Of a DNA stretch of 64,000 bases, positions 43,703-52,706 are shown one piece after another; positions within the stretch are counted from its first letter, which is position 1, and every line of letters begins with the position of its first letter. A program made the position numbers and the translations under genes. The notes under the pieces are model-generated. The model was given only the letters and a program-made list of their open reading frames with translations, ran no database searches and had not been told where the DNA came from. Source of the stretch: Sphingomonas sp. CBMAI 2297 (GTDB taxonomy: Bacteria; Pseudomonadota; Alphaproteobacteria; Sphingomonadales; Sphingomonadaceae). Where the stretch lies: contig NZ_JAPDIR010000005.1 in the NCBI RefSeq assembly GCF_029870595.1, positions 186,001-250,000 of the forward strand. The letters are read 5' to 3'.

Positions 43703-44983
43703 TTATTTCGGCTTCCCGCCGCCCGGCTTGCCGCTGGGGCGCGTCAGCGGCGCCAGCAGGTCGGCGTCCGACGCCTCGGGCGCCTTTGCCGGAGCCGCCT
43801 CCTTGCCCGCCCCCTTGGGCTCCACCGTCAGCGGCGCCAGCAGATCGTCGTCCGATGCCTCCGGCGCCTTTGCCGGAGCCGCTTCCTTGCCCGCCCCCTT
43901 GGGCTCCACCGTCAGCGGCGCCAGCAGATCGTCGTCCGATGCCTCCGGCAGCTTATACTTCTTGTGAATCTCGTCTTCCTCGCGCTGCGACTGCTCCTTG
44001 AGCGGCCTCTCCATTTGCGAGCACGCCTTCCCCGCGTCCTCGAGCGCGGTCGTCTTCTTCCCCGTCAGCGCGGCCTGGGCGAACTTATCGAACGCGGCTT
44101 GCCGCATCTTCTCGCACTGTTCCTCGATCTTCTCGAACTTGGGCTTGTAGCGCGCCTCCAGCACGCGCATCGCGCCGAGATAGCCCGGCGCGAAGCCTTC
44201 CTCCAGATTGCGCTCGATCCATTTGTTCAGGCGATCCGTCGCATTTTTGAGGTTGCGCTTCGCCGCCTCCAGCCGCTTCAGCGGATTCGACCCCGGCTCC
44301 TTCCCGAGCGAAGTCGCGAGCTCCCCATATTTCTGCGCGAACCGATCCTGCGCGCGCTGTGCCGCCTCCAGTTCACGAAAGGCGTCCTCGAGCTGCGCGT
44401 GCAGCATGTCGCCTTCCTGGTTGATCATGATCATGGTTTCCTGCGTCGCCTCGGCCGCGGCGACGGACCTGTCCGTAACCGACACGGCCTCGGCCGCGGC
44501 GGCGGGATTGGTCTCGATGGTGCGGCTATAGACCGCGAAGCCCAGCGCCCGGCTGGCATTGGCATATTCGTTGAGCGCCAGCGCATCGGCCCGGGTCTGT
44601 CCCCCGGTCGAGACACGCATCTGCGCCAGCCGCTGTGAGCGCGGCGTGGGCGGGAACAGCTCTTCCAATGTCCTGGGCCGCGCCGCCGCGCCGGCGGCCG
44701 GTGCCCCCGATTCCTCGACGATCGCCTTGCCGTGGCGGCGCATCAGCGCCTCCATCTGCGTCACCAACTTCAGGCATTCGGCCGGATTGCTGGTGACCAC
44801 TTCCTCGGCCATGAGCGAATTGTCGGAAAGCGCGTCGTGCACCTGATAGGGCGTGCCGGCGGGCATGTCGCGGGCATTGTCGTTGGCGCGGTCGAGCCGG
44901 TCGCGGCACTGGGCCCGCGCATCGGCGGCACTGAAGGCGGCCAGCACGCACAGCGCCGAGCCCAGCAGAAACGAAGGACGCAT
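43703..44983 (-). CDS. Exported coiled-coil protein with C-terminal 28-residue tandem repeats
   Basis: A 426-residue protein: signal peptide (ending ADARAQ), a helical region with many Glu/Lys/Gln (coiled coil likely, about 120-330), and a C-terminus of tandem 28-residue units. Each unit reads PEASDDDLLAPLTVEPKG, then AGKEAAPAKA: two full copies and a partial third. The unit is nearly identical in DNA (84-bp period, 43742-43948), indicating recent duplication. The ATG at 44983 is chosen for the signal peptide. Family unknown. Confidence 0.65.
   Translation of the reverse strand: MRPSFLLGSALCVLAAFSAADARAQCRDRLDRANDNARDMPAGTPYQVHDALSDNSLMAEEVVTSNPAECLKLVTQMEALMRRHGKAIVEESGAPAAGAAARPRTLEELFPPTPRSQRLAQMRVSTGGQTRADALALNEYANASRALGFAVYSRTIETNPAAAAEAVSVTDRSVAAAEATQETMIMINQEGDMLHAQLEDAFRELEAAQRAQDRFAQKYGELATSLGKEPGSNPLKRLEAAKRNLKNATDRLNKWIERNLEEGFAPGYLGAMRVLEARYKPKFEKIEEQCEKMRQAAFDKFAQAALTGKKTTALEDAGKACSQMERPLKEQSQREEDEIHKKYKLPEASDDDLLAPLTVEPKGAGKEAAPAKAPEASDDDLLAPLTVEPKGAGKEAAPAKAPEASDADLLAPLTRPSGKPGGGKPK
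43742..43948 (-). repeat. 84-bp tandem coding repeat, about 2.5 copies
   Basis: CGTCAGCGGCGCCAGCAG recurs at 43742, 43826 and 43910, an exact 84-bp spacing equal to 28 codons. Copies differ by only a few bases. It lies inside the exported coiled-coil protein gene. Confidence 0.95.
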
Positions 44984-45218
44984 TTTCCCGACTCCCGAAT
45001 GATCGGCAGCGGGAGATACAGCCCGTCCCCGCGCCGCAAATCGAGCGGCGACAAAGCCCGCGCATCCGTCGATCAAACCGGCCGGAACTGGCAAAAACCC
45101 GCGCAATCCCCATATCGGACCAAGGCACCCGCCTTTGTCGGGTTCTCCGCCTTCCCTTTTCTCCTTGCGCACTGTAAAGGCACCGCCACTTTTAGCGCGC
45201 GCACCCATGAGGTAATTT

Positions 45219-45437
45219 TTGGCCAAAGAAGAACTGCTTGAAATGCGGGGCCAGGTCGTTGAGCTTCTGCCCAACGCCATGTTCCGCGTCCGGCTCGAAA
45301 ATGATCACGAGATCCTGGGCCACACCGCCGGCAAGATGCGCAAGAACCGCATCCGCGTGCTGGTCGGCGACGAAGTGCTCGTCGAGCTCACGCCCTACGA
45401 CCTGACCAAGGGCCGTATCACCTATCGCTTCAAGTAA
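45219..45437 (+). CDS. infA: Translation initiation factor IF-1
   Basis: A 72-residue IF-1 with the OB-fold sequence [20 protein letters not shown] and the [20 protein letters not shown] core. The start is TTG at 45219, preceded by GAGG, giving the conserved N-terminus. IF-1 occupies the ribosomal A site during initiation. maf follows within 13 bp. Confidence 0.97.
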   Translation: MAKEELLEMRGQVVELLPNAMFRVRLENDHEILGHTAGKMRKNRIRVLVGDEVLVELTPYDLTKGRITYRFK

Positions 45438-45450
45438 GCGGGCGGCGCCC

Positions 45451-46020
45451 TTGCGGCTCGTCCTCGCTTCCACTTCGCCGCGCCGGCTCGATCTGCTCAG
45501 GCGGATCGGGGCCGAACCCGCGCGCGTCGCCGCGCCCGATGTCGACGAGGATGTCCGCGCCGGCGAGACGCCGCGCGCCTATGTGCTGCGCGTCGCGATC
45601 GCCAAGGCGCATGCCGTGCCCCGCGCCGCGGACGAGATCGTGCTCGCGGGCGACACCACCATCGCGGTCGGCCGCCGCATCCTCGCCAAGCCCGAGGACG
45701 AGGCGGATCTGCGCCGCATGCTCGCCCTGCTCTCGGGCCGGCGCCACCATTGCCTGTCCGCCGTCTGCCTGATCGGCGCCGACGGCAAGGCACGCACCCG
45801 CATCTCCGACACCATCGTCGCCTTCAAGCGGCTGAGCCAGGCCGAGATCGACTGGTACGTCGCCTGCGGGGAGGGCATGGGCAAGGCGGGCGGCTATGCC
45901 ATCCAGGGCAAGGCCGAGGCCTTTGTCCGCTATCTCGCCGGCAGCCATTCGGGCGTGGTCGGCCTGCCGGTCTTCGAGACGCGCGCGCTGCTGGAGAGCG
46001 CCGGATACAGCCTTGGCTGA
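45451..46020 (+). CDS. Maf-like nucleotide pyrophosphatase
   Basis: A 189-residue Maf family protein: N-terminal MRLVLASTSPRRLDLLRRIG, the VLAGDTTIAVGRRILAKP motif and the C-terminal SGVVGLPVFETRALLE. These hydrolyse non-canonical or modified nucleoside triphosphates. The start is TTG at 45451, fixed by the invariant LVLAS-SPRR end. Its stop overlaps the next gene by eight bases. Confidence 0.94.
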   Translation: MRLVLASTSPRRLDLLRRIGAEPARVAAPDVDEDVRAGETPRAYVLRVAIAKAHAVPRAADEIVLAGDTTIAVGRRILAKPEDEADLRRMLALLSGRRHHCLSAVCLIGADGKARTRISDTIVAFKRLSQAEIDWYVACGEGMGKAGGYAIQGKAEAFVRYLAGSHSGVVGLPVFETRALLESAGYSLG

Positions 46021-46957
46021 GTGGCTCTACGAGGCCGGGATCGGCGAGAACCGCGCCGCGCTCGTCTCACGCGGCGGCATCTGGAAGGCGCGGATCGAGC
46101 TGGAGGGGACCTATCCGCGCGCCGGCGCGGTGCTCGAGGCCCGGCTGGTCGACAAGGCGGCCAAGCTGATCGCGCTCGACGGCGGCGGCGAGGCGCTGTG
46201 CGACCATGTGCCCCAGGCGATCACCCAGGGAGCGAAGCTGCGGGTGAAGATCGTGCGCGAGGCGATCCCGGAGCCCGGCCGGGCCAAGCTGCCCAAGGCG
46301 GTGCCGAGCGACGAGGAGTTGTGCGCCGGCCCCACCCTGCTCGAACGCATCACCGCCACCGGCCTTCCCGTCCGCATGCTGCGTGCCCACGCGCCGGACG
46401 CGCTGGAGGAAGCCGGCTGGTCCGAAGTGCTCGAGGAAGCGCTTACCGGCGAGATCGCCTTTCCGGGCGGGGCGCTGCGCCTCTCGCCCACGCCGGCGAT
46501 GGCGCTGTTCGACGTCGACGGCTCCGGCCCGATCGAGCCGCTGGCGGTCGCCGCCGCGCACGCGGTGGCGCGAGCGATCGAGCGGCACGGCATCGCCGGC
46601 TCGATCGGCATCGACTTCCCTACGCTCAGCGGCAAGGGCGCGCGCAACGCGGTAGCCGAGGCGATCGACGCCGCCCTGCCCCAGCCTTTCGAGCGCACCG
46701 CGGTGAACGGCTTCGGCTTCCTCCAGATCGTCCGGCGGCGCACCCGGCCCTCGCTGCCCGAACTGCTGCGCGCCGACCCGGTCGGCGCGGCGGCGCGGGC
46801 GGAGCTTCGGCGAGTCGAACGGCTTCCCCCGCCGCCGCCGACTACCCATATGGTGACCAGGAACATCGCCCGCCGCCTCGCCCAGCAACCCGGCTGGACG
46901 GCGGAGCTGGCACGGCGGATCGGCGGCGTGACCGCATTCACGTCCGCCGGCGATTGA
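46013..46957 (+). CDS. Ribonuclease E/G family protein (short, Rng-like)
   Basis: A 314-residue protein related to RNase E/G: the N-terminal segment LYEAGIGENRAALVSRGGIWKARIELEG corresponds to the S1-like opening, and SIGIDFPTLSGKGARNAVAEAIDAAL with GFGFLQIVRRR to the DNase I-like catalytic core. It is shorter than full RNase G (about 490) and lacks the zinc-link CPxCxG motif, as in the reduced alphaproteobacterial form. TTG at 46013 overlaps the Maf stop. RNA-processing activity is inferred. Confidence 0.86.
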   Translation: MAEWLYEAGIGENRAALVSRGGIWKARIELEGTYPRAGAVLEARLVDKAAKLIALDGGGEALCDHVPQAITQGAKLRVKIVREAIPEPGRAKLPKAVPSDEELCAGPTLLERITATGLPVRMLRAHAPDALEEAGWSEVLEEALTGEIAFPGGALRLSPTPAMALFDVDGSGPIEPLAVAAAHAVARAIERHGIAGSIGIDFPTLSGKGARNAVAEAIDAALPQPFERTAVNGFGFLQIVRRRTRPSLPELLRADPVGAAARAELRRVERLPPPPPTTHMVTRNIARRLAQQPGWTAELARRIGGVTAFTSAGD

Positions 46958-46976
46958 ACCGGCGCGAAGGAGCAAG

Positions 46977-47162
46977 ATGGCGAAGAGCGACACCTGCCCC
47001 GTCTGCGGGCAGCCGACCGATATCGAGAACAAGCCTTTCTGCGGCCGCGGCTGCAGGGACCGCGACCTGCTGCAATGGCTGGGCGAGGGCTATCGCATTC
47101 CCGGCGAGCGCGTGGACCCCCATGCGCATTCGGGGGTGGACAGCACCGATTCGCACGACTAA
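46977..47162 (+). CDS. yacG: DNA gyrase inhibitor YacG
   Basis: A 61-residue zinc protein with C-P-V-C-G at residues 8-12, and C22 and C26 in PFCGRGCRDRDLLQWLGEGYRIPGE, the YacG signature. It binds GyrB and inhibits gyrase. 19 bp after the RNase gene, and the last gene before tRNA-Phe. Confidence 0.95.
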   Translation: MAKSDTCPVCGQPTDIENKPFCGRGCRDRDLLQWLGEGYRIPGERVDPHAHSGVDSTDSHD

Positions 47163-47192
47163 GAGGCCCGCTCCCCGGCATTCGCCGGGCAT

Positions 47193-47268
47193 GCCCGGGT
47201 AGCTCAGTTGGTAGAGCATGCGACTGAAAATCGCAGTGTCGGCGGTTCGACTCCGTCCCCGGGCACCA
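47193..47268 (+). tRNA. tRNA-Phe (anticodon GAA)
   Basis: The 76-nt gene starts GCCCGGGTAGCTCAGTTGG, with an anticodon loop CTGAAAA (GAA), the T arm GGTTCGACTCC, and an acceptor CCCGGGC-A-CCA with encoded CCA. Confidence 0.98.
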
Positions 47269-47439
47269 CTTCTCAAGCAGCTTGAGCGCAGACGGTAACG
47301 AGCCGATCGTACGCGCTTGCCCAGCCCATGGGGTCGGTTCGCGCCGGCACACCTCGCCGGCCCGCTCCACGCGATCCTTCGGGACGAGCCGGGCGCCCAT
47401 TGCCCCGGGCGCGTGCCACGGCACCGACCCATTCATTGC

Positions 47440-48240
47440 CTATCCCGCCGCACCCGTCGCGACGGCGCGCATCAGGGCGCCGGCGGCCGCGCGCCCGACG
47501 CATTTGTATAGGGAGGAAGCGACGTCGAGCGATCGGTCCCTTCTGACCATGGCGAGCCAGGGGTTGGCCTCCCGGGGCGCACGCCCCATGCAGCGCGCGA
47601 TCGGCCTCGCGCCCGCATCCGTAACCAGCATGAAATTCACTATCTGGGCATCGCCTTTCTCTTCATGCTCCAGCTTCAGATATGGCCCGCCGGCGGCCAT
47701 ATCGGCCTTGGCGACGATGCTATGCATCACGCATTCCCGGGCGCGGTCGGCACCGCGACGCCCGCTCGCGAGCACGGCATTGCAGGAGGGCGTGTCCATG
47801 AGGCTGATTTCCTCCATGTACGCGTCGTAGGATTCCCCCGGGATGGAGGCGAGCAGGCCGGGGTCGGTGATCCGCGCATTCAACACGCGGCTGGCGTATT
47901 TCCGCGGCAGAAGATCAAATGCGACATTGACGGCACCATAATCCACCACCCAGGTTCGAGGCAGTTCCGCGGCAAGCTGCCGATCGACGACAAGGGGCTG
48001 CAACGTCGCCATCTCAGCCTTTGGCCCCCGTAGCCAGTGATAGGTGATCGCGCCCGCCAAGATCCCGCCGAGGATTAGTGCGGCGCCAGGAATGTCGACC
48101 CTCCGCTGACGCTTGTATCTTGCTGCGACGCGCAAGGAACCAAGGAGCAACAGCGCCAGAAAAATGGCCGCCAATATGAATGGCAGCGCCATCATCAGGA
48201 TCAGAACCGCGAAGGCCAGAAAATAATATACGATTTCCAT
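47440..48240 (-). CDS. Membrane protein of unknown function
   Basis: A 266-residue protein with an N-terminal double membrane segment (about 5-38, VYYFLAFAVLILMMALPF and onward) and another near 55-70. The rest is a soluble domain with four cysteines (CNAVLAS, ECVMHS, ARCMGR, KCVGRA). No family recognised. It stands alone, converging on tRNA-Phe. The start at 48240 has GGAGAT nearby. Confidence 0.6.
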   Translation of the reverse strand: MEIVYYFLAFAVLILMMALPFILAAIFLALLLLGSLRVAARYKRQRRVDIPGAALILGGILAGAITYHWLRGPKAEMATLQPLVVDRQLAAELPRTWVVDYGAVNVAFDLLPRKYASRVLNARITDPGLLASIPGESYDAYMEEISLMDTPSCNAVLASGRRGADRARECVMHSIVAKADMAAGGPYLKLEHEEKGDAQIVNFMLVTDAGARPIARCMGRAPREANPWLAMVRRDRSLDVASSLYKCVGRAAAGALMRAVATGAAG

Positions 48241-48373
48241 CGGGAATCTCCTGACCGGGCCGGCGCCGGTGCGGTTTCGTCAATTTCTCTTCGAGGCGGT
48301 CGAACAAAGGCGGCGGTCATCCGGGCGCGAAGCGGATATGCGCGCGCCCGGATCTGCCGGTGCCCGTGGGACG

Positions 48374-51300
48374 TCAGGACGCCGCCAGATTCCCCATCGT
48401 CACATAGTCGAGCTTGCCGGTTCCAAGGACAGGCAGGGCATCCAGGATGCGGATGTCGCGCGGGATCGCGAGTTCGGCGACGCCATTCGCGCGCGCCCAG
48501 CCTTGCAGCTCGCTGGCCCGCGCGTCCTTCCGGGTCGTGAACAGCACGAGCTGCTCGCCCTTGCGCGGGTCCGCGCGGCTCACGACGGCGTGGTCCGCCT
48601 CCGGCCAGACGGCGGCGGCATAGCCTTCCACCGCCGGCAGCGAGACCATCTCGCCACCGATCTTGGCGAAGCGTTTGGCGCGCCCGCGAATGGTGACAAA
48701 TCCCGCCTCGTCGATCGTGACGATGTCGCCACTGTCATGCCACCCGTCCTCCGGGGGCTGGATCACGCCCGGCTGGTCGGCCTTCATATAGCCGGCCATG
48801 ATATTGGGGCCCCGGATCGAGAGCTTGCCGCCCGCATCGATCCCCGGCACCGGATCGACCCGCGCCTCGATCCCCGGCAGCAGCTGGCCCACGCTCCCGG
48901 CACGGAAATGCATCGGCGTGTTGACCGCGATCACCGGCGCCGCCTCGGTCGCGCCATAGCCTTCGAGGATGCGCAATCCGAATTTCTCGCTCCACACCTT
49001 GCGCGTTTCGTCGCGCACGCGCTCGGCGCCGGCGAAGATGTAGCGCAGCGAATAGAAGTCATAGCCATGCGCCAGCCGCGCATAGCCCGAGAGGAACGTG
49101 TCGGTGCCGAACAGGATCGTCGCATTGGCGTCATAGGCGAGCGCCGGGACGATCCGATAGTGCAGCGGATTGGGATAGAGCAGGGTGCGGATGCCGTTGA
49201 GGATCGGCAGCAGCGTTCCGCCCGTCAGGCCGAAGCTGTGAAACATCGGCAGCGCGTTCAGCACCAGGTCCGATGAGTTGAAGTCGATCCGCGCCGCCAG
49301 CTGCGCGCAATTCGCGAGCAAATTGCGATGGGTGAGCACCACGCCCTTGGGCAGGCCCTCCGATCCGCTGGTGAACAGGATCACCGCCGCGTCGCCGGGC
49401 GACACCCCCCGGCGGCGATGCAGCCGTCCGGCGAGACGGGTGGCGACGAGCGCGCGCAGCCTGGCGCCGGTGCCGATCTCCCTCGCGATGTCCTCGAGGT
49501 ACAGGATCGTGCGGCCGTCCGCCTCAAGGCCCTCGACCACTGCCTCCAGCCTGGCCTGCTGGACGAAGGCGCGCGCGGTCACGATCGTCCGCACCTGCGC
49601 AGCGAGGCATGCCGCCTTCAGGTTGGCGAGCCCCGCCGTATAGTTGAGCATCGCCGGCACGCGGCCGATCGCCTGCAACGCGAAGAAGCTCGCGACCGTC
49701 CCGTTGACGTTGGGGAGCATCAGCCCCACGGCCTCGCCCTGCGCGCTGCGCCGCTCCAGCATGCGGCCAAGCGCCAGGCTGCCGGTGATCAGCCGCTTGA
49801 GCCCCAGCGGCTCGCGCTTGATATCCTCGACCACCAGCATGTTGCCGCCATGCACGTCCTTGGCGTCGATCAGCGCCTGGAACAGCGTGCGATCGATATC
49901 CGAGGTCGCGAAGATCATGGTGCTCATCTCTTCGTAGAGACGGCGCCCGGCGATCGCCCGGCGTGCCCGCGCGGTCATCTCGCCCTCGATCGCGAAGCGC
50001 CGCGGCGGCAGGATCGTCAGCTCGATCTTCGGGAAGCTGCGCAGGCGGACCTTGCCGCGCAGGTGCGAAAAGCGCGAGAATTGCGCGCCGTCGATCCGCA
50101 CCGGAATGATCGGCGCATCGGCCTTGTCGGCGACCATGCCCGGCCCGTCGAAGATCTTCATCAGCGCGCCGGTGACGGTGATGCGCCCTTCGGGGAAGAT
50201 CACCAGCGTATTGCCCTCCTTCACCGCGCGGACCATCGCCTTGGCCGACATCGGGTTGGTCGGATCGACCGGGAAGGCGCGAAACAGCTTGAGCGCGGGC
50301 TGGATCCACCAGCGCTTGGTGATCGCGGTGTTCACGGCGAACACCGGCTTGCCGGGCAGGAAGACCGCGAGCAACAGCCCGTCGAGCCAGGAAACATGGT
50401 TGACCACCACCACCGCGCGCTCGCCCGGTCGCGGCATGTTCTCGCCGCCATGAACCTCGATGCGGTAGACCAGCTTCAGGATCGTGCGGATCGAATGCTT
50501 GAGCACCGTGTCCGGCAGCAACAGGCACGAGATCAGCGCGACCGCCAGGGTCGCGAAGCCCATCGTGCCGATGATCCCGGGGATCGAGACGCCGGCCGCG
50601 AGCAGGGCGGTGGCGACCGCGACCACCGCGACCATCACCGCCGCATTGACGATGTTGTTCGCGGCGATGGTCCGCGAGCGTTCCTCGGGCGAGCTCTTGG
50701 TCTGCAGGATCGCATAGAGCGGCACGATGAACATGCCCCCGGCGATCGCCATGCCGGTCAGGTCGAGCAGGATGCGCCAGCTGCCCGGCGTCGCGACGAA
50801 CCGCGCGATATCGGCATGCGGCGTCACCACCACGAAGCCGCGCGTCGCCCACCACAGGTCGAGCATGAACACGGCCATCGCGAGCGCGGAGATCGGCACG
50901 TAGCGCGCCGATACCTCACCGCGCAGCAGCCGGTTGACCAGCATCGATCCGAGCGCGATCGCGACCGAGAAGACGATCAGGAACAGAGTCACGACTTCCG
51001 CGCGCCCGCCGAGATTGCCGGAGACGAGCGGAAGGAACTCCGAAACCAGCACGGCGCCGATCGCGAAGAACCAGCTGATGCCCAGGATCGACAGCCAGAC
51101 CGCCTTGTTCTCACGCCCGGCCCGCAGCACCTGCCAGGTGCTGACGAACGGATTGCGCGTGATCGCGACCTTTCCGATCGGCGGCGCCGCGGGGATCAGC
51201 AGGCTCACCGCGAAGCCCAGCACCGCGAGGCCGGTTGCGATCAGGCCGGCTTCCCATGCCGGCACAAGGCCGGCGAGCAGCTGGCCGCCGAGGATCGCCA

Positions 51301-51766
51301 GGAAGGTGCCGGCCTCGATCAGGCCGGTGCCGCCCATGATCTCCTGCTCGCGCAGATGCTGCGGCATGATCGAATATTTGACCGGGCCGAAGATGGTCGA
51401 ATGCAGGCCCATGCAGAACAGCGCCACCAGCAGCAGCGGGATCGACTGGAACCACAGGCCCAGAAGCCCCAGCCCCATGAAGGCGACTTCGGCGACCTTC
51501 ACCGCCCGCATCAGCCATGCCTTGTCCCAGGTATCGGCGAGTTCGCCCGCGAGCGCGGAGAACAGGAAATAGGGCAGGATGAAGATGCCGGTCGCGACCG
51601 TTGCCAGCATTGCCGACTGTTCGGGTGCATTGGCGAAGATCGTGAAGTTCGCGAGGAACAGCATCGCATATCTGAGGACGTTGTCGTTGAACGCGCCCAG
51701 GAACTGGACGACGAACAGCGGGCCGAAGCGCCGCTTGGCGAGCAGCGAGAAATCGGGTGCGGACAC
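48374..51766 (-). CDS. MFS transporter / 1-acyltransferase / AMP-binding fusion (acyl-ACP-phospholipid O-acyltransferase type)
   Basis: A 1130-residue fusion. Residues 1-about 410 form a 12-helix MFS lysophospholipid flippase-like domain (GAFNDNVLRYAMLFL). About 440-640 is a PlsC-type acyltransferase (NHVSWLDGLL with the H-x4-D pair, FPEGRITV). About 650-1130 is an AMP-forming acyl-ACP synthetase (FTSGSEGLPKGVVLTH, GYGATEAAPV, DSGDIVTIDE). This fits bacterial lysophospholipid uptake and reacylation. The GTG at 51766 follows GGGGAAAC. It is divergent from the TetR gene at 51981. Confidence 0.94.
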   Translation of the reverse strand: MSAPDFSLLAKRRFGPLFVVQFLGAFNDNVLRYAMLFLANFTIFANAPEQSAMLATVATGIFILPYFLFSALAGELADTWDKAWLMRAVKVAEVAFMGLGLLGLWFQSIPLLLVALFCMGLHSTIFGPVKYSIMPQHLREQEIMGGTGLIEAGTFLAILGGQLLAGLVPAWEAGLIATGLAVLGFAVSLLIPAAPPIGKVAITRNPFVSTWQVLRAGRENKAVWLSILGISWFFAIGAVLVSEFLPLVSGNLGGRAEVVTLFLIVFSVAIALGSMLVNRLLRGEVSARYVPISALAMAVFMLDLWWATRGFVVVTPHADIARFVATPGSWRILLDLTGMAIAGGMFIVPLYAILQTKSSPEERSRTIAANNIVNAAVMVAVVAVATALLAAGVSIPGIIGTMGFATLAVALISCLLLPDTVLKHSIRTILKLVYRIEVHGGENMPRPGERAVVVVNHVSWLDGLLLAVFLPGKPVFAVNTAITKRWWIQPALKLFRAFPVDPTNPMSAKAMVRAVKEGNTLVIFPEGRITVTGALMKIFDGPGMVADKADAPIIPVRIDGAQFSRFSHLRGKVRLRSFPKIELTILPPRRFAIEGEMTARARRAIAGRRLYEEMSTMIFATSDIDRTLFQALIDAKDVHGGNMLVVEDIKREPLGLKRLITGSLALGRMLERRSAQGEAVGLMLPNVNGTVASFFALQAIGRVPAMLNYTAGLANLKAACLAAQVRTIVTARAFVQQARLEAVVEGLEADGRTILYLEDIAREIGTGARLRALVATRLAGRLHRRRGVSPGDAAVILFTSGSEGLPKGVVLTHRNLLANCAQLAARIDFNSSDLVLNALPMFHSFGLTGGTLLPILNGIRTLLYPNPLHYRIVPALAYDANATILFGTDTFLSGYARLAHGYDFYSLRYIFAGAERVRDETRKVWSEKFGLRILEGYGATEAAPVIAVNTPMHFRAGSVGQLLPGIEARVDPVPGIDAGGKLSIRGPNIMAGYMKADQPGVIQPPEDGWHDSGDIVTIDEAGFVTIRGRAKRFAKIGGEMVSLPAVEGYAAAVWPEADHAVVSRADPRKGEQLVLFTTRKDARASELQGWARANGVAELAIPRDIRILDALPVLGTGKLDYVTMGNLAAS

Positions 51767-51928
51767 GGCTTTGTTTCCCCTGGATCTGTTATGCGATGAC
51801 GGCGGCTTGGCGGCGACCCCCGAGCGGGCTCGGGAAGCCGAGGAACAGCTTGGGCTGCATGGCGACAACTCCGTTTCGATTCCGTTCCAATGCCCGGCGA
51901 ATCACCGGGCCGCGACTGGATGTCATGG

Positions 51929-51970
51929 AATTGAACATCGATCAATTAAATAATTAGACAGTGATCAATT
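51929..51970. promoter_or_regulatory. Candidate TetR operator between the acyltransferase fusion and tetR
   Basis: The palindrome AATTGAACATCGATCAATT lies at 51929-51947, and a further TCAATT half-site at 51965-51970 follows TGA. The region is AT-rich, unlike its surroundings, as expected for a shared promoter. Binding by the adjacent TetR protein is inferred. Confidence 0.5.
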
Positions 51971-51980
51971 ATCCACTTAT

Positions 51981-52586
51981 ATGCCCTTCGTGGCGCGCAG
52001 ATCCGATCATACGCGAGAGGAGTTGCAGGAGCTGATCCTTGCAGAGGGCCAGCGGCTGCTCGCCGAGGTCGGCTATTCCGGCTTCTCCGCGCGCGAGGTG
52101 GCGAAGCGGATCGGATATTCGATCGGCACGATCCACAATGTCTTCGGCGGTCATGACGCGCTGCTCACGGCGCTGAACAGCCAGACGTTCGTCTTGTGGG
52201 CACGGGCTCTGGGCGAGAAGCTTGCCGTCGCCGGACCGGACCGGATCGCCGCGCTGGTCGAGGGCTATTTCGACTTCGCGGAAGACAATCCCAATCTGTG
52301 GATGGCGATCTATGACCATCGCCTGCCCGCGGGCATGGAGATTCCCGAGCAATATCGCGTTCTCCGCGCCGGCCTGACCGACATCGTCGAGCGTGAGGTG
52401 GCGACGGCGCTTCCGGGCAAACCGCTTCCGGAAATCGAAGCGCTGACGCGATCGCTGGTCGCGACCGTGCACGGGCACTGCGCCTTCGCCCTCACGGGAA
52501 CCTTCCGCCTCCTCGGCGTGGACGATCCGCGCGGGGCGGCCCTTGCGAGAGTGACGGAAATCCTGGCCAGCAACGAACGGGCATGA
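51981..52586 (+). CDS. TetR family transcriptional regulator
   Basis: A 201-residue regulator: the N-terminal HTH ILAEGQRLLAEVGYSGFSAREVAKRIGYSIGTIHNVFGG and a helical ligand domain with FDFAEDNPNLWMAIYDHRLP. It probably represses the divergent acyltransferase/AMP-ligase gene and itself; the ligand may be an acyl compound. The start at 51981 is close to the palindromic operator. Confidence 0.92.
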   Translation: MPFVARRSDHTREELQELILAEGQRLLAEVGYSGFSAREVAKRIGYSIGTIHNVFGGHDALLTALNSQTFVLWARALGEKLAVAGPDRIAALVEGYFDFAEDNPNLWMAIYDHRLPAGMEIPEQYRVLRAGLTDIVEREVATALPGKPLPEIEALTRSLVATVHGHCAFALTGTFRLLGVDDPRGAALARVTEILASNERA

Positions 52587-52706
52587 CCGGCACGGCCGCT
52601 GGATGCGTCCAGTTGCCCGCGCACCGTCAGCAGCTTGCGCGCTCGGCGGCGTCGAAGATCCGAAGATTGCCGGCCGCATTTCGGCAGCGAGGGCGCAATC
52701 CCGTCG

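Noticed and set aside
43742..43948. Possible CRISPR array
   Set aside because: The repeats are tandem without spacers, have an 84-bp period and lie in frame within a protein gene.
49328..51799. 823-codon frame opposite the acyltransferase fusion
   Set aside because: Antisense product; the other strand holds three recognisable domains.
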